Assembly: GCA_047611265.1 (NCBI GenBank)
Contig: JBLFWM010000004.1
Location: 39,223 to 103,222 of the forward strand
DNA: 64,000 nt
Direction: 5' to 3'
Source: GCA-2698665 sp047611265
GTDB lineage: Bacteria; Pseudomonadota; Gammaproteobacteria; GCA-002705445; GCA-002716945
Each line of letters starts with the position of its first letter. The stretch's first letter is position 1. Shown here piece by piece: positions 18,219 through 27,369 of the stretch. The notes under the pieces were generated by a model. The model was given only the letters and a program-made list of their open reading frames with translations. It did no database searches and had not been told where the DNA came from. The position numbers and the translations under genes are program-made.

Positions 18219-19526
18219 ATGAATAATACAGGTTTATGGGATAAATGCCTACAGGCATTCTGCGACAACCTCTCAGAAAAACAAATGAAAATGTGGATTC
18301 ACCCTCTTGAGGTCAGCTGTGATAGCGATACTCTGCGCGTTATTGCGCCAAATAAATATATAAAAGACATTGTAGAAAGTGATTTTATTGAACTAATTAA
18401 AGAAATAGTCCTAGCTAAAAGCAACAATGAGGTATCGGTGGTTAAACTATCCTTGCCAGAAGTTAAAGCTACAGCAAGAATAATTCCTAAAACAAAAAGC
18501 TCTAGTATAAAATCTTCGCTGAATCCTGACTTAAATTTTGAAAACTTTGTTGAAGGAAAATCTAACCAGCTTGCAAAAGCAGCTTGTTCATCAGTGGTAA
18601 CAGAGCTTGGACAATATAACCCCCTTTATATATATGGTGGGGTGGGGTTAGGTAAGACTCATTTGCTACACTCAATAGGAAATGAAATTCTCAAGCAAGA
18701 CAAAAAAAAGAAGGTTGTTTATTTACACTCAGAAAAGTTTGTTCAAAACATGGTTACCGCATTAAGGACTAATAAAATAGAAGAGTTTAAAGATTTTTAT
18801 AGGTCTGTTGACGCTTTGCTGTTAGATGATATTCAATTTTTTGCGAACAAAGAGAGGTCACAGGAGGAGTTTTTCCATACTTTCAACACGTTGTTTGAAT
18901 ATAAGAAACAGGTCGTCCTAACATCTGATAAATACCCTAAAGAGATAGCTGGTTTAGAGGAAAGGATTAAATCTAGATTGGTGTGGGGAATGAGTGTAAC
19001 AATAGATCCCCCAGACTTAGAAACACGCGTGGCTATTTTACATGGTAAGGCAGAAGCTGTGAACCAAAAAATTCCAGATGATGTTGCTTATTATTTGGCA
19101 AAAAACGTATATTCAAATGTGAGAGAGTTAGAGGGGAGTTTAAGACGGGTTTTAGCTACAGCGCATTTTAAGCGAATGCCGGTTACCTTGGCTTTTACAA
19201 AAGAAACCTTAAAAGACCTAATATCATTACAAGAAAGGCTTATGACTATAGAGCAAATACAGAAAACAGTGGCAACTTATTATAACGTGAGGGTTTCAGA
19301 CTTATTGTCTGCAAAAAGAGATAGAAAGATTACGCTCCCAAGACACATTGCTATGTCTATCGCAAAACAACTAACCAGCCACAGCCTCCCAACCATAGGG
19401 GACGCTTTCGGTGGAAGAGACCATACAACTGTTCTCCACGCTTGTAAAAAAATAAAAGCCTTAAGGTTAACCTCGGCATCGTTAGACCAAGATTGTCAAA
19501 ACATATTACACACGTTAAATAATTAA
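18219..19526 (+). CDS. dnaA: Chromosomal replication initiator DnaA
   Basis: AAA+ ATPase that binds DnaA boxes and opens the origin. Domain I spans about residues 1-80. Walker A GGVGLGKTH is at residues 140-148 and LLLDDIQFF is Walker B. The DNA-binding domain IV signature GDAFGGRDHTTVLHACKKI is near the C terminus. The protein is 435 residues, about 32 shorter than E. coli DnaA, and Walker A is about 32 positions earlier, so the linker domain II is short. It heads the dnaA-dnaN-recF-gyrB cluster. Confidence 0.98.
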   Translation: MNNTGLWDKCLQAFCDNLSEKQMKMWIHPLEVSCDSDTLRVIAPNKYIKDIVESDFIELIKEIVLAKSNNEVSVVKLSLPEVKATARIIPKTKSSSIKSSLNPDLNFENFVEGKSNQLAKAACSSVVTELGQYNPLYIYGGVGLGKTHLLHSIGNEILKQDKKKKVVYLHSEKFVQNMVTALRTNKIEEFKDFYRSVDALLLDDIQFFANKERSQEEFFHTFNTLFEYKKQVVLTSDKYPKEIAGLEERIKSRLVWGMSVTIDPPDLETRVAILHGKAEAVNQKIPDDVAYYLAKNVYSNVRELEGSLRRVLATAHFKRMPVTLAFTKETLKDLISLQERLMTIEQIQKTVATYYNVRVSDLLSAKRDRKITLPRHIAMSIAKQLTSHSLPTIGDAFGGRDHTTVLHACKKIKALRLTSASLDQDCQNILHTLNN

Positions 19527-19701
19527 CTGTTAGTAAACCCTGGAAAAGAAATTAACAACTTATAGTCCACAAGTTATACAGGATTTAATCAACCTGTAAA
19601 AATACCCCACTAACCACAACTCACAAATTAAACAACAACAGCTTTAACTTTCAAGGAAAATTATCAAAACATAATAATAAAAATAATATATAATTTTAAA
19701 T
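19527..19701. other. Candidate replication origin in the dnaA-dnaN gap
   Basis: A 175-base non-coding gap between dnaA and dnaN. Around 19560-19625 there are degenerate DnaA-box-like nonamers: TTATACAGG and CTAACCACA each match 7 of 9 positions of TTATNCACA, and a split TTATAgtCCACA is present. The last 45 bases before dnaN are almost pure A+T, resembling an unwinding element. Location at the strand switch supports an origin, but the boxes are weak. Confidence 0.4.
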
Positions 19702-20814
19702 ATGATTATATCCATACAGCGTGAAAAACTAATTAACCCGTTAAAACAAATGGTGGGTGTTTCTGAGAAAAAGCAAACTATGCCTATATTAGGCAATGTT
19801 CTTCTTAGAAGTGAAGAAGGATCGCTTTTACTTGTTTCTAGCGATTTAGAGGTTGAGGTTTCCACGTCTATCCCCTATGAAACAGAGGGTGGTATTAACA
19901 CAACCTTACCTGCTCGGAAATTTCTTGATATTCTTAAATCTCTGCCGGGTTCTGATCTAGTGAACATAGAGGTTGGTGAAACTAAGGCGACGATTAAGTC
20001 TGGAAGAAGTAAGTTTACTCTTGCGACGATTCCAGGTTCTGAATTCCCCTACAAAGAAGAGGTTAATGAATTTAAATTTAGTGTGTTAGCGGCAGACCTT
20101 GATAACCTTATCGGTCAAACAGGTTTTTCAATGGCGACACAGGACGCGAGGCATTTTCTAAACGGTATGTTTTTAGAAGTGTCAAAAAACAAACTAACTG
20201 TTGTTGCTACTGATGGGCACAGACTGTCAATGTCTTCAGCTAAAACGGAAAACCCCATCGATGAACCAGTGAGTTGTATAGTGCCAAGAAAATGCATTAT
20301 TGAAATTAAACGTATTTTAACAACATTTAAAGACAATAAAGAGAATTTAGTAGAATTTATGGTTACAAACCGCGAAATAGTTATTAAAATTGATGGGTTT
20401 ATTGTTAAAAGTAAACTAATCGAAGGGAACTACCCAGACTATAAAAAAGTGTTTCCTGAATCACTTCCCCATAAACTCACCACCGACAAACAAGACCTAA
20501 AAGCAGCACTTCAAAGAATGTCTATTCTTTCCAATGAGCAATTTAAGGGGGTTAAGCTGTCCCTTAACAAATCAGACATAAAACTGTCAACAAACAACCC
20601 TTCTTTAGAAGAGGGTGAAGACAACATACCTTGTGAGTACTCGGGTGAGAGCTTTGATATTGGCTTTAACTTAAGTTACTTACTTGAGGTTATTGACGTG
20701 ATCTCTTCTGATAATATTGAAATACAACTCAACAACGCTGATTCCGGGTGCTTAATATCATCTAAAGATGAAGCCGCTATGAATAAATATATTATTATGC
20801 CAATGCGGGTTTAG
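19702..20814 (+). CDS. dnaN: DNA polymerase III beta sliding clamp DnaN
   Basis: Ring-shaped processivity clamp for DNA polymerase III and a hub for repair proteins. The 370-residue protein has three clamp domains. Recognisable motifs are KQTMPILGNVLL, DARHFLNGM, VVATDGHRLS, EGNYPDYKKVFP and the C-terminal MPMRV. Length compares with 366 in E. coli. The start is an ATG right after the AT-rich element, and recF begins one base after the stop. Confidence 0.97.
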   Translation: MIISIQREKLINPLKQMVGVSEKKQTMPILGNVLLRSEEGSLLLVSSDLEVEVSTSIPYETEGGINTTLPARKFLDILKSLPGSDLVNIEVGETKATIKSGRSKFTLATIPGSEFPYKEEVNEFKFSVLAADLDNLIGQTGFSMATQDARHFLNGMFLEVSKNKLTVVATDGHRLSMSSAKTENPIDEPVSCIVPRKCIIEIKRILTTFKDNKENLVEFMVTNREIVIKIDGFIVKSKLIEGNYPDYKKVFPESLPHKLTTDKQDLKAALQRMSILSNEQFKGVKLSLNKSDIKLSTNNPSLEEGEDNIPCEYSGESFDIGFNLSYLLEVIDVISSDNIEIQLNNADSGCLISSKDEAAMNKYIIMPMRV

Positions 20815-20815
20815 T

Positions 20816-21925
20816 TTGTACATTAAACAATACTCTGCCTCTAAACTAAGGAGTATTAATCTTGCAACCCTTTTCCCATCAAGGTATGTCAATATAATTG
20901 TTGGCAACAACAACGCCGGAAAAACTTCTTTAATTGAAGGTATATATTATTGCTCTGCTCTTAAGAGTTTTAAGGCAGTACAAACCGAAACATTAATACA
21001 AAAGAACGAAAATTCTTTTAAACTTCTTTTAAAAGCTGTTAAATGTGGTGATAATTTAGATATATACACTGAAAAGTCCTTAAGTTCTCCTAAAATAGTT
21101 AAAGTGAACGAGAAAAAGGTAACAACTAAAACCTTACTCTTAACTTTGCCGTGTATTGCCCTCTCGTTTGGCATTGAAAATATAATTATACAGTCGTCAG
21201 AGCAAAGAAGAGGGTTTCTTGACTGGGGGTCGTTCCACGTGGAACCTAAACACTTAACTAACTTTAAAAACTTTACTAGATCTTTAAAACAACGAAACAG
21301 CCTACTTAAAAAATCTGACACAATTAATATTGATTATTGGACTAAAGAGGTGTTTAAGCATGGGCTTCTTGTACACGAACAAAGAAATGAATATTTTATT
21401 GACCTTAATAGGGAGTTTATAAACTACACGGATAAATTAATAAATTTTGACAAAAGTGCTTATGATGACATTAAAAACACCACAATTGATTATTACAAAG
21501 GTTGGGACAAAGGGGTTGGGTTAGACGAAGCCTTAATAAACAGTCTAAACAAAGACAAGGCTATAAAACATACAAGCGTTGGACCCCACAGGGGAGACCT
21601 TTTGTTTAGCGTTAATGGGACAGACTTAAAAAACATATCTTCCATGTCTACACAAATTATAATTAGTTTATTATTGGTATTAAGCCAGGCAGAGGTGTTT
21701 CACGTGAAACACGGGTTCAGACCAGTAATACTAATAGATGATTTATTTTTTGGAATAGATGATAAGAACCTAAGGCTTGTGATAAACTTACTAGTAGGCT
21801 CAAAAGCACAGTGTTTTATTACAGCGCCAGACCTATATAAAGAAAAGATAAAAAGCCTTGGCAGAACAGCTAACGAGGTTAAAATGTATGAGTTTATAGA
21901 TGGAGAAATACAAGAGGGAATTTAA
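20816..21925 (+). CDS. recF: DNA replication and repair protein RecF
   Basis: SMC-like ATPase that helps load RecA at gaps with RecO and RecR. The 369-residue protein has Walker A GNNNAGKTS at residues 30-38, FLDWGSFHVEP in the central part, and a C-terminal Walker B VILIDDLFFGID. The start is TTG one base after the dnaN stop; no in-frame ATG fits the conserved N terminus. The stop overlaps the gyrB ATG (TAATG). Two parS palindromes are embedded in this coding sequence, encoding FHVE and FHVK. Confidence 0.95.
   Translation: MYIKQYSASKLRSINLATLFPSRYVNIIVGNNNAGKTSLIEGIYYCSALKSFKAVQTETLIQKNENSFKLLLKAVKCGDNLDIYTEKSLSSPKIVKVNEKKVTTKTLLLTLPCIALSFGIENIIIQSSEQRRGFLDWGSFHVEPKHLTNFKNFTRSLKQRNSLLKKSDTINIDYWTKEVFKHGLLVHEQRNEYFIDLNREFINYTDKLINFDKSAYDDIKNTTIDYYKGWDKGVGLDEALINSLNKDKAIKHTSVGPHRGDLLFSVNGTDLKNISSMSTQIIISLLLVLSQAEVFHVKHGFRPVILIDDLFFGIDDKNLRLVINLLVGSKAQCFITAPDLYKEKIKSLGRTANEVKMYEFIDGEIQEGI
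21231..21246. promoter_or_regulatory. parS-like site 1 inside recF
   Basis: CGTTCCACGTGGAACC contains a 14-base perfect palindrome (GTTCCACGTGGAAC) and differs by one base from the Pseudomonas parS variant TGTTCCACGTGGAACC known to me. It encodes the S-F-H-V-E-P part of RecF, a conserved stretch. However, the full palindrome including third-codon positions is unlikely by chance. ParB is encoded at 10208-11083. Confidence 0.8.
21696..21711. promoter_or_regulatory. parS site 2 inside recF (perfect consensus)
   Basis: TGTTTCACGTGAAACA is an exact match to the universal chromosomal parS consensus. It extends to an 18-base perfect palindrome (21695-21712). It lies in recF about 450 bases after the first site and encodes V-F-H-V-K-H. 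It is about 3.5 kb from the dnaA start and so close to the origin, as expected for ParB loading. Confidence 0.92.
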
Positions 21926-24330
21926 TGACAGATAAAACATATGACTCATCCAATATAAAAGTCCTAAAAGGACTTGAAGCAGTACAAAAAAGACCCGGCA
22001 TGTATATCGGTGATACAGATGATGGTAGTGGCCTGCACCAGATGATATTTGAGGTTATGGATAATTCAATAGACGAGGCGCTAGCCGGTCACTGTGATAC
22101 TGTTGACATTACAATACACGAGGACCAGTCCGTTACCGTAATAGACAATGGAAGAGGGATACCTGTTGACATGCACCCGGGTGAAAAAAAATCAGCAGCA
22201 GAAGTTATTCTTACGGTGTTGCATGCTGGTGGTAAATTTGATGACGACTCATATAAAGTATCTGGAGGCCTCCATGGAGTTGGGGTGTCAGTTGTGAACG
22301 CGTTGTCAGAAACTCTGGAACTAACGGTTTACAAAGGCGGTAAAATTTATAGCCAAGAGTATAAAGATAGCAAGCCTGTAGAAGCCCTAAAGGTCACAGG
22401 AGACACCGAGCTCAAAGGAACAAAGATTTCATTTAAACCCAGCAAGAAATATTTTACTCTCACAAAATATAATACTGATACGTTAAGGAGAAGGTTCAAG
22501 GAATTAGCTTTTCTAAATAGCGGTATAACAATAAAATTTACTGATGAAGCAAAATCAGTAAAAGATGAATTTAAGTATGACGGGGGTATTGTTGAATACA
22601 TAAAAGAATTAACTAGAAAAAAAACATTAATACAAAATGAAATTATTTACTTCAAAAGTGAATCAAAAAATATTGCAGTTGAAATGGCAATGTTATGGAG
22701 CACTGCATACAATGAAGAAGTTTTGTGTTTTACAAACAATATCCCTCAAAAAGACGGAGGAACACACTTGTCTGGCTTTAAGGCGTCACTCACTAAAACT
22801 ATAAACAGTGTATTTGATAAACAGCCTGGCACTAAAAAAGATAAAATTGATCTTACGGGAGAAGATGCGAGAGAAGGTATCACGGCAATTATATCTGTTA
22901 AAATGTCTGACCCTAAATTTTCATCACAAACAAAAGATAAGCTGGTTTCATCAGAAGTTAAGGGGATAGTTGAGTCTAGTCTAAACAGAAAACTTCATGA
23001 GTTTTTTGAGGAGAACCCCAAAGAGCTTAAAGCTATTATTGCAAAAGTATTCCAAGCAGCTAAAGCAAGAGAAGAAGCAAGAAAAGCAAAAGACCTAATT
23101 AGGCGCAAAGACCCGTTAAGCATAGGCAATCTTCCTGGCAAGCTTGCTGACTGTCAAGAGAAAGACCCTACAAAAACTGAGCTATTTATCGTTGAGGGTG
23201 ATTCAGCTGGAGGATCTGCTAAACAAGCGAGGGACAGGAAAACCCAGGCAATTTTACCCCTTAAGGGAAAAATACTAAATACTCAGCGAGCACAAGACCA
23301 CAAGGTTCTTTCTTCTTCTGAAATTGCTACTTTAATCACGGCCTTAGGCTGTGGGTTTGGAGACGATGTTGATTTAGATAATTTACGTTACGGTAAAATT
23401 ATTATTATGACCGATGCAGATGTTGATGGTGCACACATAAGAACTCTATTACTCACACTGTTTGAAACTAAAATGAAGTTACTTATAGATAATGGCCATG
23501 TTTTTATTGCTCAGCCACCACTATATAAAATGAAAAAAGGTAAATCAGAAAAATATCTTAAGGATGATTCTGAGCTTGCAAGTTTTATTAATAATGACAT
23601 CTCTAATACATATAAATTATTTATTGATAGCAAGGAAGTAACCCAAGAAAACACTCTTGAGCTTCTAAATACTTATTCCACCATGAGTGATATTTTAGGA
23701 CAGTTTTCTTCTAAAAGGGATAAATATATATTACATAATCTTGCCTTTTTTGAAACACTATCTGTAGATACCTTAAAATCTTTTAAAGCATTAACCTCTT
23801 GGTGTAAATCATTTACACAACACATTAATGAAAATACTCCTATTAATTTATCGTTTGCGCTTACTCCGTCAGAAAATGTATCTGAAGATAAAATTTATTC
23901 TATTAACATTACTAAAACAACGAATGGTGTTGTTACATCTCAAGACCCGTTAAGTAAACACTTCTTTAGCTCTGACTCTTATACTGACCTAGTTTCCTTA
24001 AAGTTTGGAATCTATACAAGATCTGTGTTTACCTATACTGATAAAAATGATGGCCCTGAATCTAGCCCTTCTAATTTAACAGATTGTTTTAACGCATTAA
24101 TTGCTGCCTCAAAAGGATCAATTACACTTCAGCGTTACAAAGGTCTTGGGGAAATGAATCCTAACCAACTTGAAGAGACAACTATGAATGTTAAAAGTAG
24201 AACTTTGTTAAAAGTTTTACCTTTAGAAGACGGCAATCAGGTTGTAGTGGAGCTTATGGGTGATGATGTTGAAATGAGAAAACAATTTATCAAACAAAAA
24301 TATTCTTCTGTTAAAAATCTAGACATATGA
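21925..24330 (+). CDS. gyrB: DNA gyrase subunit B
   Basis: ATPase subunit of gyrase, which with GyrA introduces negative supercoils. The GHKL ATPase domain shows LEAVQKRPGMYIGD, EVMDNSIDEA, DNGRGIPVD and SGGLHGVGVSVVNAL. The Toprim domain has EGDSAGGSAKQARDR and DADVDGAHIRTLLL. The C-terminal tail includes RYKGLGEMNPNQL. At 801 residues it is the long gammaproteobacterial form with an insertion in the Toprim region. It overlaps recF by one base and xthA by four. Confidence 0.98.
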   Translation: MTDKTYDSSNIKVLKGLEAVQKRPGMYIGDTDDGSGLHQMIFEVMDNSIDEALAGHCDTVDITIHEDQSVTVIDNGRGIPVDMHPGEKKSAAEVILTVLHAGGKFDDDSYKVSGGLHGVGVSVVNALSETLELTVYKGGKIYSQEYKDSKPVEALKVTGDTELKGTKISFKPSKKYFTLTKYNTDTLRRRFKELAFLNSGITIKFTDEAKSVKDEFKYDGGIVEYIKELTRKKTLIQNEIIYFKSESKNIAVEMAMLWSTAYNEEVLCFTNNIPQKDGGTHLSGFKASLTKTINSVFDKQPGTKKDKIDLTGEDAREGITAIISVKMSDPKFSSQTKDKLVSSEVKGIVESSLNRKLHEFFEENPKELKAIIAKVFQAAKAREEARKAKDLIRRKDPLSIGNLPGKLADCQEKDPTKTELFIVEGDSAGGSAKQARDRKTQAILPLKGKILNTQRAQDHKVLSSSEIATLITALGCGFGDDVDLDNLRYGKIIIMTDADVDGAHIRTLLLTLFETKMKLLIDNGHVFIAQPPLYKMKKGKSEKYLKDDSELASFINNDISNTYKLFIDSKEVTQENTLELLNTYSTMSDILGQFSSKRDKYILHNLAFFETLSVDTLKSFKALTSWCKSFTQHINENTPINLSFALTPSENVSEDKIYSINITKTTNGVVTSQDPLSKHFFSSDSYTDLVSLKFGIYTRSVFTYTDKNDGPESSPSNLTDCFNALIAASKGSITLQRYKGLGEMNPNQLEETTMNVKSRTLLKVLPLEDGNQVVVELMGDDVEMRKQFIKQKYSSVKNLDI

Positions 24331-25109
24331 TCGTTGTTACGTGGAATGTAAATTCTATTAAAGTTCGGCTGCATGCGGTATTGCAATACTTGTCAGAAGA
24401 AAACCCCGATGTACTTGTTCTCCAAGAAACAAAAAGCATTGATGAAAATTTTCCAGTATCAGCTTTTTCTGACATTGGTTACCATGTTATTTTCTGTGGC
24501 CAAAAAACATATAATGGAGTTGCTATTATTTCTAAAGACGAGCCTCAAGACGTCCATATTAACCCTGTGTCTACAGATGAAAATGAAATGAGATCAATTT
24601 CAGCAATTTATAATGGAATAAGAATTGTTAATCTCTATGTTGTAAATGGGCAAAATGTTGGAACTCCAAAATATGAATATAAACTTAAATGGTTAAACAA
24701 ATTAATTTCTTATACAAAAAAAGAGTTAGAAAAAAGTAACGACCTTATACTTTTAGGTGATTTTAATATTGCTCCTACAGACAATGATGTTTTTGATGTT
24801 GAGATAACTCATGATGAAATACTTTGTTCACCTAAAGAAAGAGAATTGCTTACCAAACTTCTTTCCATGGGCTTGCATGACCTCTTTAATGATTATGATT
24901 ACCCTTCTCAAACCTTTACATGGTGGGATTATCGAGGTGGTGCATTTCAGAGAAATATTGGTTATAGAATTGACCTTGTACTTGGATCAAAGTCTATAAA
25001 AAAACGATGTTCAGAGTATTTTATTGACAAGAAAACCCGTCATAAGTCATGGTGCCTTGCTGAACCTAGAACGTCTGACCACGTTCCCGTCAGAGTTTTA
25101 TTAGATTAA
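24327..25109 (+). CDS. xthA: Exodeoxyribonuclease III / AP endonuclease (XthA)
   Basis: Repairs abasic sites and 3-prime-blocked ends in base excision repair. The 260-residue protein has Asn7 in TWNVNS, catalytic Glu34 in VLQETKS, LLGDFNIAPTD, YRIDLVLGS and the terminal SDHVPV His. All EEP-family catalytic residues are present. E. coli XthA is 268 residues. The ATGA overlap with gyrB implies coupling. A second, divergent ExoIII-family gene lies at 43875-44642, so this genome has two paralogues. Confidence 0.93.
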   Translation: MIVVTWNVNSIKVRLHAVLQYLSEENPDVLVLQETKSIDENFPVSAFSDIGYHVIFCGQKTYNGVAIISKDEPQDVHINPVSTDENEMRSISAIYNGIRIVNLYVVNGQNVGTPKYEYKLKWLNKLISYTKKELEKSNDLILLGDFNIAPTDNDVFDVEITHDEILCSPKERELLTKLLSMGLHDLFNDYDYPSQTFTWWDYRGGAFQRNIGYRIDLVLGSKSIKKRCSEYFIDKKTRHKSWCLAEPRTSDHVPVRVLLD

Positions 25110-25169
25110 TTTTTTAATGGTAGTTTGAAATTCTCTTTGTTATGATGAGAGAACATTAGGAGACATACC

Positions 25170-25796
25170 ATGAAATCAATTATGGTCATTAATTCAAAAG
25201 GCGGTTCTGGCAAGACTACAGTATCTGTTAATCTAGCTGCATATTGTGCTCAATTTGGCTTTAAAACAACATTAGTTGACCTTGACCCTCAAGAGTCTAG
25301 TACACAGTGGTTAGAAGCCAGACCTTTGTCTAAAGCAAAAATAAACGGAACAAAAAATTTTAACAAACCTCTTAAAAAAGAGAAGAAATCTGTTGTAATT
25401 TATGATGTGCCTGCAGCAATATATGGGTCGAGACTAGACACGTATGTTAAAAAAGCTAATATGATTATCGTGCCTGTGCTTCCTTCGCCTATAGACATGA
25501 AGGCTGCAAAAGTTTTTATTCAACATCTTAGATCCATGGGGCCTGTTATTAGAAATCAAATAAAAGTAGGGTTAGTGGCTAATCGTTGTAGAGCGAACAC
25601 AAATATATTTTTAGAACTAGATACTTATTTATTGAAAGAGAAGGGTATGAAATATATTACTGCTTTTCGAGACAATACGAATTATATAAAATCTGCAAGC
25701 ACGGGGCTGGGTATTTTTGAAATGGGTGCAAGCGCTACTGCGCAAGATCGCGAAGAATGGAAGCCATTAATTAAATGGTTAGAGCTAACTTCTTAA
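25170..25796 (+). CDS. Orphan ParA/MinD-family ATPase
   Basis: A 208-residue protein with Walker A KGGSGKTT at residues 10-17, TLVDLDPQESSTQW, and a Walker B-like VVIYDVPAA where many ParA proteins have D-x-P. It is the short orphan type, related to ParA-like ATPases that place cellular cargo such as chemoreceptors, carboxysomes or flagella. No ParB-like partner lies beside it. The true parAB pair is at 10208-11888. A strong AGGAG ribosome-binding site precedes the ATG. Its 3-prime end overlaps the convergent SDR gene by 12 bases. The cargo is unknown. Confidence 0.85.
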   Translation: MKSIMVINSKGGSGKTTVSVNLAAYCAQFGFKTTLVDLDPQESSTQWLEARPLSKAKINGTKNFNKPLKKEKKSVVIYDVPAAIYGSRLDTYVKKANMIIVPVLPSPIDMKAAKVFIQHLRSMGPVIRNQIKVGLVANRCRANTNIFLELDTYLLKEKGMKYITAFRDNTNYIKSASTGLGIFEMGASATAQDREEWKPLIKWLELTS

Positions 25797-26645
25797 GCAT
25801 TTTTTTATTCCTATACGTGCATCTTTGTATGTAATGCAACCATAAAATATTTTTTTCATCTTTTCAACGTTAAGAATTCGTGATTCTTTTAAGAAACTCA
25901 GTCTTTTTTCTGAATATGTTTGCAATGCCTGCTCAAACGTAATGTATTCTGGCAACTTAATATTAATGGCTTCATAAACATGCTCATAGTATGTTGTAGT
26001 CTTGATTGGATTCCCGTCACTTACGTTAATTATTTCTATCTTATTTTCCAAAGCTATTGATGCTATACATATTCTTGCAAGGTCTTCTACATGTATTATA
26101 TTCGTTACCCTGCTTTCATTATTATTTACTAACGGCTCTCTTAATTTAACTCTGTCTACAGGAAGCCTCCCTTTCCCATATATACCAGGGACTCTTAAAA
26201 TAATTAATTTTATATTATTCTTTTTTGAGAAGCGCATTAATTGATTTTCTGCATCAACTCTTCTTGTTGCTCTTTCAGTTATTGGCGCAACCCCCGTATT
26301 TTCATCTACTACTCTACCCTTGCAATCACCATAAACTCCACTTGTGCTTGTATATATTATTTTTTTTATTTTTAAGTTAGAAATATTTTTTATAAATTTC
26401 TTTATTCGGTCATCTTTATTAGAGAAGGTGCTTGGTGGTGCCATGTAAATTACAGTGCTATTTTCTGCAAACTGCAAATCTATTTTTTCTTCATCAAAAT
26501 CTCTAATAATATTCTCTATATCAGCCGGTCTATTTTTTTTAGTTCTACAAACTTCTTTTACAGCAAAATTATATTGATTTTGGAGTATAAGATTTATTAT
26601 ATATCCGCCCAAATAGCCACTGCCAGCTAAAATTAATTTATCCAT
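25785..26645 (-). CDS. NAD(P)-dependent epimerase/SDR-family protein, YeeZ-like
   Basis: A 286-residue Rossmann protein with N-terminal GSGYLGGYI for dinucleotide binding, and IIYTSTSGVYGD and LRVPGIYGKGR typical of extended or atypical SDR proteins. Substrate unknown. It overlaps the end of hemD by 8 bases and is probably the last gene of a hemC-hemD-SDR operon. That is where many Gammaproteobacteria carry hemX and hemY instead. A link to tetrapyrrole metabolism is only inferred from position. Confidence 0.8.
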   Translation of the reverse strand: MDKLILAGSGYLGGYIINLILQNQYNFAVKEVCRTKKNRPADIENIIRDFDEEKIDLQFAENSTVIYMAPPSTFSNKDDRIKKFIKNISNLKIKKIIYTSTSGVYGDCKGRVVDENTGVAPITERATRRVDAENQLMRFSKKNNIKLIILRVPGIYGKGRLPVDRVKLREPLVNNNESRVTNIIHVEDLARICIASIALENKIEIINVSDGNPIKTTTYYEHVYEAINIKLPEYITFEQALQTYSEKRLSFLKESRILNVEKMKKIFYGCITYKDARIGIKKCLRS

Positions 26646-27369
26646 TATTATGCTCTTTTATAATTCTAATGTATTCCGCAGCCTCTTCATTATTATTGAT
26701 GAGAACTGTGTCATTTATATTCTCCATATTTACGCCTTCTACCAGTCTCATGTTTGGGACTACAAGTATATTTTTATTCTTGCTCTTAATTAATTTTAGT
26801 TTTGAGACTAAATTTTCTAAAGCTGTTTTACTTGAAATAATAAAATAATTATTCATATTTGTTTTTATTAAATCTTTTAAAGAATTTAGATTTTCTGGCT
26901 CTCTTTTATATACATCTACAACCAACACTTCATGGTTCTTTTCTTTAATCTTATCTTCAAGATAAGTTCTTCCGTCTTGGCCTTTTATAATTAAAAACTT
27001 AGATTTTATGTCAGAGTCTTGTGTAATGCGATCTAGAAGTTTTTCGCTAGAATAATTTTTTTGAGGGTAAAGGGCTTCTAAGAAGAATGTTTCTTTGATT
27101 TTTCTTGCACTATATTTTCCTAAGCAATATATTTTTATTTTATTATTTTTTCTAATCTGCTCATGAATTTCAAACGAGTAATCAATAGCATTTTTACTTT
27201 GGAATATTACATTAATCTTGTTATTTAAAATATCTATAATTTTTGCAACATCATATTTAATTGGAAATGTTTTAACTGCCATAATCTGATGGATGGTTGC
27301 TTTATTTAGCATGCAGTATTTTTGCATGTCTTCATATATTGACATTTGTGACAAAACTATCAGGTTCAT
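26638..27369 (-). CDS. hemD: Uroporphyrinogen-III synthase HemD
   Basis: Cyclises hydroxymethylbilane to uroporphyrinogen III. HemD proteins are poorly conserved, but this 243-residue protein shows the family features IFQSKNAIDY, CLGKYSARKI and KGQDGRTYLEDKIKEK followed by VYKREPE. FIISSKTALENL is present in the second domain. It follows hemC with a one-base TAATG overlap, the standard gammaproteobacterial order, which makes the call firm. Confidence 0.9.
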   Translation of the reverse strand: MNLIVLSQMSIYEDMQKYCMLNKATIHQIMAVKTFPIKYDVAKIIDILNNKINVIFQSKNAIDYSFEIHEQIRKNNKIKIYCLGKYSARKIKETFFLEALYPQKNYSSEKLLDRITQDSDIKSKFLIIKGQDGRTYLEDKIKEKNHEVLVVDVYKREPENLNSLKDLIKTNMNNYFIISSKTALENLVSKLKLIKSKNKNILVVPNMRLVEGVNMENINDTVLINNNEEAAEYIRIIKEHNNG

